In this document: positions 33,843 to 41,519 of the stretch, one piece after another
Layout: the number at the start of each line of letters is the position of its first letter
Position numbering within the stretch: the stretch's first letter is position 1
Origin: Cellulomonas sp. PhB150
Lineage (GTDB): Bacteria > Actinomycetota > Actinomycetes > Actinomycetales > Cellulomonadaceae
Assembly: GCF_003755175.1 (NCBI RefSeq)
Contig: NZ_RKHX01000001.1
Span: 930,001 to 994,000 of the forward strand
DNA: 64,000 nt
Direction: 5' to 3'
Made by a program: the position numbers and the translations under genes
Notes under the pieces: generated by a model
Seen by the model: only the letters and a program-made list of their open reading frames with translations
Databases searched by the model: none
What the model was told of the DNA's origin: nothing

Positions 33843-36824
33843 TCAGCGGGTCAGCGGCAGGTGCAGCACCGACGTGCGTGCGTCGAGGCTGGTCGACTGG
33901 CTGCCGATCGCGTTCCAGACAGCCACCCGCACCGTGCCGCGGGTCAGGGCGCCCAGCGTGCCCGACGAGCGCACGAGGCCGACCGCCTCCGTGTAGTGCT
34001 CGTCGCCGGGCACCGGGTCCGTGGCGAAGTAGCGGTACACCTCGGTGCGGTCCCAGGTGCCGTCGCCCGTGAGGTCGTAGGCGATCGAGACGCGAGTGCC
34101 GCTGCCGACAGCCATGCCCGCGTCGACCGCCAGGTCGAACCGTGCCGGCTGCCCCGTCGCCGCCGCGGTCACGCCGCGCAGCGTGAACACCCGTGCGTCG
34201 GACGGCTCCTCGAGGTTGTCCCCCAGCCCCGTCGAGCGCGGGATCGCGATCCGGGCCGCCGGCGGTGCCGTCGGGGTCAGCACCCCGGACGGGTCGAGGT
34301 AGAGGGACCCGAGCGAGGTCGGGGTCGTGGGAGTCGGTGTGGGTGTGGGCGTGGGCGTCGGCGTCGGAGTCGGCGTGGGGGTCACGGTCGGCGTCGGAGT
34401 CGGCGTCGGCGTGGGAGTCGGGGTCGGAGTCGGCCCGCCGCCCCCCGGGCCGCCGGGCGCACTGCCCCCGGACCAGGTCTGCGCCCCGACGGCGACCGTC
34501 TTCCCGGCCGGTACGGGCACGACGCGCCCGTCGCTGAAGGTCACGGTGATCGCCGCCGACGTCACGTTCGCCGCCACGTACGTCCGCGCGCCGGAGCGCG
34601 TGAACACGGCCGCGAGCGGATGGTCGGCGTGCACGCTCGCGTCGAGCGTGCCGAGCGCCGCGAGGTTGGCGATCCAGTGCCGCGTGTGCGCGCGCGACTC
34701 GCCCTCCTCGACCGCGTACCCCGGGTTCGCGTCGAGCTTCACGAGCGCCGCGGCGGGGTCGCCGAGCGCCAGGTAGCTCCACAGGATGTCCTGCCAGACG
34801 CCGGGCTCCCCGCCGTTGGCCGTCACCAGCTCGGCGTAGTTGGCGCGCACGTCCGCGGGCCGCAGGCCCAGGTACAGGTGCGCACCCGTGATGGGCAGCG
34901 TGTTGATGCCCTGGATCATCTCGGGCTCGCCGCTGAACCACGTCGCGTAGGCGCCGCCGTCGCCCCAGATCATGCCGACGGTCGAGTGGCCGAAGCCGGC
35001 AGGGATCGCCTGCGCCCCGTCGAACCAGTAGTCCTGGATCGCGGCGGCCTGCGTCGCGTAGAGGTACGCACCCGCGTCCCGCGCGGCCTGGTCACCGGTC
35101 GCCTCGCCCCACAGGAGCAGGGCGCCGGCGTAGTTCATGCCCTCCGAGCTCGACTCCTGGTTGTTGCCCGCGAGGAAGCCGCCGTGGCCCGAGGCCCAGT
35201 CGTGGCCGGCGTACACGTCGAAGTCGCGCAGGTACGGGAAGAGCGTGTCCGTCCGGTCGTAGCCGTTCGCGTCGCGGATGAGCAGCTTCACCATGCCGCC
35301 GTACTTCTGCGCCCACTGCGGGTCGAACCGCGCAAGGGTGGCGGCCGCCGCCACGAAGTACCCGTAGTGGAAGTGGTGGTCGTTGAGGTCCTCGTCGGAC
35401 CCGTAGGACGCGGGGTAGCCGATCAGGGTCCCCCACCGGCGGTCGTAGGCGAAGACCTGCGCGGTCTTGCCCGGCGTCGCGGTGAACCAGTCGGTCAGGG
35501 CGGTGCGGACGCCCGCGAGGAGCCGGTCGCGCAGGTCGGTGCGGCCGAGCTGGTCGGCGATCTCCGCGAGCCGGGTCGCCTTGCCGAGCGCCTTGCCCGT
35601 CCAGTACGTGTCCGTCGACGGGATCGGCAGCGCCTCCGCCGTCGCCGCCTCCAGCAGGCCGACCAGCTGGGTCCGCGCGGACCCGGACCCCGTCGCCACC
35701 GCAGGCACCTCGGGCAGCACCCCGGTGAACGGCGTGCTCGTGGTGAACGCCTGCACGCCCGCGTACGCGGTCATCGCACCGCGCGGCGAGACGTAGGTCG
35801 CGGCCACCTTCGTGCCGCCGGTCGCCGTCACGTACTGCTGCTGGTGCGGGTACAGCGCGACCACGCTGCGACGCTCGGTGCCCTGGCGTGCCACGGTCGT
35901 CAGCGCGTACGTCGTGCGGACCACCGCGTTCGCCTCGTCGTACACGTAGGTGGCCTTCGTGCCCGTGACCTCGGCGAACGCGTACGGCTGGTACGCCTGG
36001 GCCGCAGCGGTGCGCGCGGCGTCGGAGGCCGACGAGGGGGTCGGCAGCGCCACGACGGACAGGAAGCCCGAGCCCGCGAGCGACGAGGTCGCCCGCGTCG
36101 AGGTCGTCGACCACGTGCTGCCGGTCGGCGCGAACGCGGCGTAGTCGTGGCCGTTCGCGGTGAAGCCGATCGCGCCGCCGGAGCGCCACCACAGGGTGAG
36201 CCCCTGCGACGCGGTCAGGACGGCGTCGCCGCCCGTGAGGTGGTACCAGCTGAACGGCAGCCCGTGCCCGATCGTCGCGCGCAGGCTCTTGCCGTCGCCC
36301 TCCCAGGCGGGCGTCACGGTCCAGTCGCTCCAGCCGGCGACCTTCACCACGGGCGCGTCGAGCCCGCTCACGCCGACGACGACGTCCTCGGCGTACGGGT
36401 AGTGGAACTCGCCGATGCCACCGGACGTGCCGCTGAGCACCGCGGTGCGTGGCGTCGACAGGCCCAGCCCGGCGGCCGTCGGCTGGTAGGCGACCGGGTG
36501 CGCGTACAAGGGAGCGCTCGTGCGGCACTCCCACTTCTTGAACAGGAGCGAGGACCACCAGTCGTTCGTCGGCAGCGCACCGGTGGGCGCGTCCGCCGTC
36601 AAGGACGACCGCGGGTCGGTCTCGACCGCGGGGCAGCCCTTCGGCGTCGCGCCGGGCGGCGTGCCGAGGTAGGACCCGCTCCCGACGGGGTTGACGCCCG
36701 CGCCCGGGTCGGCGGCACCGGCCGGTACCGCGAGCGCGCCGAGCAGGACCACCGAGGCCACGGCGGCGACGAGGCCACGACCCCGACGGCTCCTGCCGTC
36801 GGGAGAAATGAGGTGCGATGACAT
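33843..36824 (-). CDS. Secreted GH81 endo-beta-1,3-glucanase with C-terminal module
   Basis: A 993-residue secreted enzyme. The signal peptide spans about residues 1-38 (LVAAVASVVLLGALAVPAGA). The GH81 catalytic region spans about 45-720, with DEDLNDHHFHYGYF near 478 (catalytic Asp) and NNQESSSEGMNY near 556 (catalytic Glu). A Thr-Pro repeat linker is at about 796-832, then a beta-rich module of about 150 residues (YDLTGDGTWDRTEVYRYF) that may bind glucan; I could not assign its family. ATG 36824 is chosen over ATG 36848 because it leads straight into the signal peptide. The substrate class is laminarin, curdlan or fungal wall glucan. A CebR-like box lies in the promoter. Confidence 0.9.
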   Translation of the reverse strand: MSSHLISPDGRSRRGRGLVAAVASVVLLGALAVPAGAADPGAGVNPVGSGSYLGTPPGATPKGCPAVETDPRSSLTADAPTGALPTNDWWSSLLFKKWECRTSAPLYAHPVAYQPTAAGLGLSTPRTAVLSGTSGGIGEFHYPYAEDVVVGVSGLDAPVVKVAGWSDWTVTPAWEGDGKSLRATIGHGLPFSWYHLTGGDAVLTASQGLTLWWRSGGAIGFTANGHDYAAFAPTGSTWSTTSTRATSSLAGSGFLSVVALPTPSSASDAARTAAAQAYQPYAFAEVTGTKATYVYDEANAVVRTTYALTTVARQGTERRSVVALYPHQQQYVTATGGTKVAATYVSPRGAMTAYAGVQAFTTSTPFTGVLPEVPAVATGSGSARTQLVGLLEAATAEALPIPSTDTYWTGKALGKATRLAEIADQLGRTDLRDRLLAGVRTALTDWFTATPGKTAQVFAYDRRWGTLIGYPASYGSDEDLNDHHFHYGYFVAAAATLARFDPQWAQKYGGMVKLLIRDANGYDRTDTLFPYLRDFDVYAGHDWASGHGGFLAGNNQESSSEGMNYAGALLLWGEATGDQAARDAGAYLYATQAAAIQDYWFDGAQAIPAGFGHSTVGMIWGDGGAYATWFSGEPEMIQGINTLPITGAHLYLGLRPADVRANYAELVTANGGEPGVWQDILWSYLALGDPAAALVKLDANPGYAVEEGESRAHTRHWIANLAALGTLDASVHADHPLAAVFTRSGARTYVAANVTSAAITVTFSDGRVVPVPAGKTVAVGAQTWSGGSAPGGPGGGGPTPTPTPTPTPTPTPTVTPTPTPTPTPTPTPTPTPTTPTSLGSLYLDPSGVLTPTAPPAARIAIPRSTGLGDNLEEPSDARVFTLRGVTAAATGQPARFDLAVDAGMAVGSGTRVSIAYDLTGDGTWDRTEVYRYFATDPVPGDEHYTEAVGLVRSSGTLGALTRGTVRVAVWNAIGSQSTSLDARTSVLHLPLTR
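34327..34437. repeat. GT/GC-rich simple repeat encoding the Thr-Pro linker
   Basis: About 110 bp of near-tandem GGNGTC/GTGGGN hexamers encode alternating Thr and Pro on the minus strand, broken once by a Val. Slippage here would change linker length in steps of two residues. Confidence 0.8.
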
Positions 36825-36954
36825 GGGTGGAGCCCCCGGTCCTGTCATGCGCTCGGCCGACCCCTGCAGCAGGACCGAGCGCCCGGCGGGTGCGTCGTTG
36901 CGCCCGCCCGGGGGCGCGCCGGTCTGACCCAGTCCCTGTCGGCTGACAGACCCC

Positions 36955-36968
36955 TAGGAGCGCTCCCA
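36955..36968. promoter_or_regulatory. CebR/CelR-like operator before the GH81 gene
   Basis: TAGGAGCGCTCCCA matches TGGGAGCGCTCCCA at 13 of 14 positions. Upstream on the minus strand, TTGCCC and TGGATT are spaced 17 bp apart, so the box lies just after the predicted start of transcription. Confidence 0.75.
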
Positions 36969-36980
36969 CGGTCTAATCCA

Positions 36981-36996
36981 TCACCCTTTCGGGTGA
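36981..36996. terminator. Short hairpin between the META gene and the GH81 promoter
   Basis: TCACCC-TTTC-GGGTGA forms a 6-bp stem with a tetraloop. It lies about 30 bp beyond the META-domain gene stop and inside the likely GH81 promoter spacer. Confidence 0.35.
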
Positions 36997-37027
36997 AGGG
37001 CAAGCGCTGGAGCGCCGCGTCCTCGGA

Positions 37028-37438
37028 TCAGTTTCGCGGCGTCGTCCGGCGGAGCTCGACCGAGCCACCGTCGCTCGCGAGCAGGTCGACGATGGCCGGC
37101 CTCCCGGCCGCCGACGCCGCCGGGTCGAGCATCGGGTCGGCGCTGCTGGCCGCCGCCCCGTCCGCGGTGTGCAGCGTCAACGGGGCCGCCAGGAGCCCGT
37201 GGAGCGCGCTCTCGAGCGCCATCGCCTGGGGCGGGCCAGCCATCATCGTCGACGCCAGCGGCCCGAACGTCAGGACGTCTCCGTCGACCGACCACGTGCC
37301 GCGGACACGGTTCACGCCGGACATCCCGAACACCTGGCCGTCGCCGTCGAACGTCAGCCACGGCCCGTGCTGCTCACCCGAAGGCACCGTCACCCCCGAC
37401 ACCGCGGTCACCGTCCAGGTCCCCACGAGTCTCATCAC
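37028..37438 (-). CDS. META-domain (HslJ/DUF306-like) protein
   Basis: A 136-residue protein with one META-type domain: GTWTVTAVSGVTVPSG, then LTFDGDGQVFGMSGVNRVRGTWSVDGDVLTFGPLASTMMAGP. It has no signal peptide or lipobox, so it is probably cytosolic, unlike many HslJ relatives. The biochemical role is unknown. GTG 37438 is followed directly by ATG 37435, and either may be used. It lies between hemQ and the GH81 gene, all on the minus strand, 63 nt after the hemQ stop. Confidence 0.75.
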   Translation of the reverse strand: MMRLVGTWTVTAVSGVTVPSGEQHGPWLTFDGDGQVFGMSGVNRVRGTWSVDGDVLTFGPLASTMMAGPPQAMALESALHGLLAAPLTLHTADGAAASSADPMLDPAASAAGRPAIVDLLASDGGSVELRRTTPRN

Positions 37439-37501
37439 GAGGACGATCCTGGCACCGGCCGCCGACCCGCGCCGGGCGGACGGCCGATGTCACCCGGCGG
37501 G

Positions 37502-38197
37502 TCAGCCGCGCGGCTGCTTCTCCGCCCAGGCCGCCAGCTCCACCCGAGGACCGGTGTAGAACGGCACCTCCTCGCGGACGTGCAGGCGGGCGTCGGTGGC
37601 GCGCAGGTCACGCATGAGGTCGACGATCCGGTACAGCTCGCCGGCCTCGAACGCGAGGATCCACTCGTAGTCACCGAGCGCGAAGGCCGAGACGGTGTTG
37701 GCGCGCACGTCGGCGTAGTCCCGGGCGGCCTGGCCGTGCTCGACGAGCATGCGGCGTCGGTCGTCCTCGGGCAGCACGTACCAGTCGTACGACCGCACGA
37801 ACGGGTACACGCAGATGTAGTCCCCCGCGGGCTCGCCCGCGAGGAACGCCGGCACGTGGGCCCGGTTGAACTCCGCCGGACGGTGCAGGCCGACGACCGA
37901 CCACACGGGCAGCAGGTACCGGCCCAGCGCGCTGGCCCGCAGCCGCTGGTAGGCGCCCTGCACCTCCTCGATCGTCTCGGCGTGCCACCAGACCATGAGG
38001 TCGGCGTCAGCCCGCAGGCCCGCGACGTCGTACCAGCCGCGCACGACGAGGCCGTCGCGCTCGACGGACCGCAGCGCCTCGGCGATGAGCTGCGCGCGCT
38101 CCGAGTCGTCCTCGGGGAGGACGTCCTCGAGGGAGAAGACGGTCCACATGGTGTAGCGGACGGTCGCGTTGAGTGCTTCGGCGTTCGGGTGGCTCAC
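37502..38197 (-). CDS. hemQ: Coproheme decarboxylase (HemQ/ChdC)
   Basis: A 231-residue chlorite-dismutase-fold enzyme that decarboxylates coproheme III to heme b with peroxide, the last step of the coproporphyrin-dependent pathway of Gram-positive bacteria. The reactive Tyr is Tyr131 in [12 protein letters not shown] and the probable proximal ligand is His154 in MLVEHGQ. GTG 38197 has GAGAGGA upstream and lies 12 nt after the hemH stop, so the ferrochelatase and decarboxylase are co-expressed. Confidence 0.93.
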   Translation of the reverse strand: MSHPNAEALNATVRYTMWTVFSLEDVLPEDDSERAQLIAEALRSVERDGLVVRGWYDVAGLRADADLMVWWHAETIEEVQGAYQRLRASALGRYLLPVWSVVGLHRPAEFNRAHVPAFLAGEPAGDYICVYPFVRSYDWYVLPEDDRRRMLVEHGQAARDYADVRANTVSAFALGDYEWILAFEAGELYRIVDLMRDLRATDARLHVREEVPFYTGPRVELAAWAEKQPRG

Positions 38198-38209
38198 GGG
38201 GGGATCCTC

Positions 38210-39343
38210 TCAGGACAGCGCGTCGGTCGAGCAGGCCGCCGGCACGCCGGACGCGACGCCGTCCTGGCGCCGGCAGCAGCCGGGCGCGCAGATGCTGCGC
38301 CACGCGGGCAGGTCACCGGTGGTGGCCGCAGCGGGCGCCGCCTCCCCGGAGTCGATGGCGCGTGCGAGGGCGGCGCGCTCCAGGACGAGGTCCACCAGCC
38401 CGGAGACGAATGCGGCCCGCACGCCGACGGTGTCGGCGCGCACGGCAGTCAGACCCAGCCGGGCCGCCGTCTCGAGGGCCTCGGTGTCGAGGTCGAACGC
38501 GACCTCCATGTGGTCGGAGATGAAGCCGATCGGCGAGATCACCACGGCCGTCGTCCCCGCGGCGGAGAGCGCCTCGAGGTGGTCGTTCACGTCGGGCTCG
38601 AGCCACGGCTGGCTCGGCGGGCCGGAGCGCGAGCAGTAGGCGAGGTCCCACTCGACGGCGTGCCCGACGCGCTCGGCGACCTGGCCGGCCACCTCGGCCG
38701 CGACCGACAGGTGCTGCGCGCTGTAGGTCGCGCCGCTGACCGCCGAGGCGGCCTCCATCGTGTCCGGGATGGAGTGCGTGACGAAGACGATCCGGGCGCC
38801 GTCGGGCACCTGCGCGTACGCCTCGGTCACGGCGTCGACGTTCGCGGCGACGAAGCCGGGGTGGTTGAAGTACGAGCGGACCTTGTCGATGACGAGGGGG
38901 TGCTCGGTCTCGCCCAGGTCGGAGGCCAGCGCGTCGAGCGAGGACCAGAAGTCCTCGCGGTACTGCCGGCACCCCGAGTACGACGAGTACGCGCTCGTGA
39001 CCAGCGCGAGCACACGCCGAGCCCCGTCCGCGTGCGCGGCCGCGAGCGCGTCACGCGTGTACGGCGTCCAGTTGCGGTTGCCCCACACGACCGGCAGGTC
39101 GACGCCCCGGCGCTCCAGCTCCTGGACGAGCGCGCGCTGCAGGGCGAGGTTCTGGGCGTTGATCGGGCTCGCGCCACCGAAGTGGTGGTAGTGCTCGGCG
39201 ACCTCGGCGAGCCGCTCGTCGGGGATCCCCTTGCCGGCGGTGACGTTGCGCAGGAACGGGAGCACGTCGTCGGGGCCGTCGGGTCCTCCGAAGGAGGCGA
39301 GCATGAGGGCGTCGTACGGTGCGGTCAGGGTGTGTGGGGGCAC
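38210..39343 (-). CDS. hemH: Coproporphyrin III ferrochelatase (CpfC/HemH)
   Basis: A 377-residue enzyme that inserts iron into coproporphyrin III. ALMLASFGGPDGPDDV opens the fold. TSAYSSYSGCRQYRED and VFVTHSIPDTM are core segments, and ISPIGFISDHMEV holds the conserved HMEV segment. The Cys of SGCRQY together with the C-terminal CAPGCC fits the [2Fe-2S] cluster found in actinobacterial ferrochelatases. The frame extends upstream, but GTG 39343 is favoured by the GATGAT box at the leaderless distance. hemQ follows in the same operon. Confidence 0.94.
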   Translation of the reverse strand: MPPHTLTAPYDALMLASFGGPDGPDDVLPFLRNVTAGKGIPDERLAEVAEHYHHFGGASPINAQNLALQRALVQELERRGVDLPVVWGNRNWTPYTRDALAAAHADGARRVLALVTSAYSSYSGCRQYREDFWSSLDALASDLGETEHPLVIDKVRSYFNHPGFVAANVDAVTEAYAQVPDGARIVFVTHSIPDTMEAASAVSGATYSAQHLSVAAEVAGQVAERVGHAVEWDLAYCSRSGPPSQPWLEPDVNDHLEALSAAGTTAVVISPIGFISDHMEVAFDLDTEALETAARLGLTAVRADTVGVRAAFVSGLVDLVLERAALARAIDSGEAAPAAATTGDLPAWRSICAPGCCRRQDGVASGVPAACSTDALS

Positions 39344-39349
39344 GGATCG

Positions 39350-39355
39350 ATCATC
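39350..39355 (-). promoter_or_regulatory. -10 box of leaderless hemH
   Basis: Minus-strand GATGAT has its last T 7 nt before GTG 39343. Confidence 0.4.
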
Positions 39356-39427
39356 GCACCCGGCCCCGGGTGCCCTCATCCCGAGCGACGTGATCTTGAC
39401 CCGACAGCGCGTCAGCAACACGCACGA

Positions 39428-39459
39428 GCGCCCGGGACGACGAGGACCGTCCCGGGCGC
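39428..39459 (-). terminator. Terminator of the second sugar importer operon
   Basis: A perfect 12-bp stem (GCGCCCGGGACG and its complement) with an 8-nt loop lies 17 nt beyond the permease stop on the minus strand. Confidence 0.7.
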
Positions 39460-39476
39460 GCGCTGTGGATGGACGG

Positions 39477-40478
39477 TCAGCCCTTGACGGCTCCACCCAG
39501 TCCGGCCCCGCGCAGGAACATGCGCTGGAAGATCAGGAACATCGCGATCGGGATCAGCGTCGAGATCGCCAGGGCCGCCATGAGCGTGCCCTTGTCCACG
39601 TTGGCCATCGACTGCAGGTAGACCGACAGCGGCTTGACGCTGTCGTCCTTGAGCACGAGGAACGGCCAGAGGAAGTCCTTCCACGACGCGATCACCGCGA
39701 ACACGGAGACCACGCCGATGATCGGCTTGCTCATGGGCAGCACGATGTGCCAGAAGAGCCGGAACGGCCCGGCGCCGTCCACACGTGCGGCCTCGAAGAT
39801 CTCCCGCGGGAGCGAGTCGAAGAACCGCGCGACGAGCACCACGTTGAACGCGCTCGCGCCCGCCGGCAGCCACACCGCGAAGAAGCTGTTGATCAGCGAG
39901 TCGCCGATCGGCGGGTGCACGATGAGCTTGTAGAGCGGGATCAGCAGGACGACGGCCGGCACGAACAGCGTGGCGAGCACCGCCCAGTTGAGCACCTTCG
40001 CCCAGCGGGGGCGCAGCACCGACAGGACGAACCCGCCCGTGGTGGCCACGAGGATCTGGCTGAACCAGGCGCCGAGGGCGAACCACACGGTGTTCATGAA
40101 GAACTGGCCGATGTGGTACCGGTTCCAGGCCTGGTCGATGTTCTTCGTCGTCGCCCCGTTCGGGAAGATCGACATCGGGTGGGTCAGGATGTCCTGCGTC
40201 GGGGTGAACGCGAACTTGCCGAGCAGCAGCAGCGGCCCGAGGCACCACAGCAGCAGCAGCAGGAGCAGCACGAAGTGCATGCCGCGCCACGAGTACTTGA
40301 CGCCCGGTCGGCGCCAGTCGGCGGTCGAGAGCGCGCCGCGGTCGGGGTTGTCGGGCGCCGCACGGCGGCGGCGCCGGACCGTGGTCGCGAGCACCGCGCT
40401 GGGTGCCGCGGCACCGGCGGAGCCCGGCATCGCGCCGGGGAGGGCGGGGGGCGGGGTGCTTGCGTCAGTGGTGGTCAC
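39477..40478 (-). CDS. Sugar ABC transporter permease (MalG-like)
   Basis: A 333-residue permease with a long Ala/Pro/Arg-rich cytoplasmic N-terminus (about 65 residues) and six predicted helices. The EAA loop is FEAARVDGAGPFRLFWHIVLPMSKP and the tail GAGLGGAVKG is typical of MalG-type subunits. GTG 40478 overlaps the preceding permease stop (GTGA). It works with the other permease and the binding protein; the shared ATPase is elsewhere. The neighbouring alpha-glucosidase suggests an alpha-glucoside substrate. Confidence 0.92.
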   Translation of the reverse strand: MTTTDASTPPPALPGAMPGSAGAAAPSAVLATTVRRRRRAAPDNPDRGALSTADWRRPGVKYSWRGMHFVLLLLLLLWCLGPLLLLGKFAFTPTQDILTHPMSIFPNGATTKNIDQAWNRYHIGQFFMNTVWFALGAWFSQILVATTGGFVLSVLRPRWAKVLNWAVLATLFVPAVVLLIPLYKLIVHPPIGDSLINSFFAVWLPAGASAFNVVLVARFFDSLPREIFEAARVDGAGPFRLFWHIVLPMSKPIIGVVSVFAVIASWKDFLWPFLVLKDDSVKPLSVYLQSMANVDKGTLMAALAISTLIPIAMFLIFQRMFLRGAGLGGAVKG

Positions 40479-41434
40479 GACTGGCTCCAGGAACGCGTGA
40501 TGCGGAAGTACACGAGCGACATGACCGCGAGGAAGGCTGCGAGCAGGAGGCTGAGCGCCGTGGCCTGCCCGAAGTTGTTGCCGAGGTTGGCGAACGCGAG
40601 GTTGTAGACCCGCAGCATGATCGTCTCGGTGGCGTGGTTCGGCCCGCCGTTGGTGAAGAGGAAGGGTTCGAGGAACACCTGCGCCGTCCCGATGATCTGC
40701 AGGATCAGCGTGATGAACAGGACGCCGCGCAGCTGGGGCATCGTCACGTGCCAGACCTTGCGCCAGACGGAGGCGCCGTCGACCTCGGCCGCGTCGTAGA
40801 GCTCGGCGGGCACCGAGATGAGGGCCGCGAGGTAGATGATCACGGTTCCGCCCGCCGCGGCCCACGTCGCCTCGAGCACGAGGGACGGCATGGCCCACGT
40901 CGAGTCGGCGAGCCACGGGTACGGCCCGAGCCCGATCCAGCCGAGCACCGTGTTGAACACGCCCTCGGGCCGCGGGTCGTAGAAGAACTTCCACAGCAGC
41001 ACCGCGACGACCGGGGGCACGACGACGGGCAGGTAGGCCAGCACGGAGTAGAGGCCCTTGCGCTTGCGCAGCTCGCTCATGAGCACCGCGCCGACGAGCG
41101 GCACCGGGTAGCCGAAGATCAGGGCCAGCACCGCGAACCAGGCGGTGTTCTTGATGACGGTCGGCAGCAGCGGGTCGGCGAACACCGCGCGGAAGTTGTC
41201 GAGCCCGACCCACACGGGGGCGTCGGTCAGGTTGGTCTTCTGCAGGCTCATGATGAAGGCCGAGATGATCGGCCACCACGAGAACGCCCCGAAGATGAAC
41301 AGGATCGGGATCGCGAACAGCAGCGCGCTGAGTCCGCCCCGGCGCACCCAGGTGACGGGTGAGCGGCGGATCCTCGGGCGCGTGTGCAGGTTGATGGCGG
41401 GCGGTGCCGCGGGGACGACGTCGTCCGTGGTCAT
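40475..41434 (-). CDS. Sugar ABC transporter permease (MalF-like)
   Basis: A 319-residue permease with six predicted helices. The EAA loop is YDAAEVDGASVWRKVWHVTMPQLRG. A VFLEPFLFTNGGPNHATET segment before the last helices is typical of MalF-type subunits of carbohydrate uptake transporters. It lies 85 nt after the binding-protein stop, with a strong hairpin in between. Confidence 0.92.
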   Translation of the reverse strand: MTTDDVVPAAPPAINLHTRPRIRRSPVTWVRRGGLSALLFAIPILFIFGAFSWWPIISAFIMSLQKTNLTDAPVWVGLDNFRAVFADPLLPTVIKNTAWFAVLALIFGYPVPLVGAVLMSELRKRKGLYSVLAYLPVVVPPVVAVLLWKFFYDPRPEGVFNTVLGWIGLGPYPWLADSTWAMPSLVLEATWAAAGGTVIIYLAALISVPAELYDAAEVDGASVWRKVWHVTMPQLRGVLFITLILQIIGTAQVFLEPFLFTNGGPNHATETIMLRVYNLAFANLGNNFGQATALSLLLAAFLAVMSLVYFRITRSWSQS

Positions 41435-41471
41435 GTGCTGGTTCTCTTCCCTCTGGTGCGAGTCGGGCAGG

Positions 41472-41508
41472 GGTGCCGGGCAGGGGCTTCGCGCCCCTGC
41501 CCGGCACC
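41472..41508 (-). terminator. Intercistronic hairpin between binding protein and permease genes
   Basis: A perfect 16-bp stem (41472-41487 with 41493-41508) and a pentaloop lie 12 nt after the binding-protein stop. It mirrors the hairpin at the same place in the first importer operon. Confidence 0.7.
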
Positions 41509-41519
41509 GTCCGTCCGGA

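Noticed and set aside
34327-34437. Repeat array considered as CRISPR
   Set aside because: The repeats are short, contiguous and encode a Thr-Pro linker in frame; there are no spacers and no cas genes.
33750-36821. Long plus-strand open frame opposite the GH81 gene
   Set aside because: Arg/Val/Gly-rich shadow of a well-supported secreted glucanase; no ribosome-binding site or domain.
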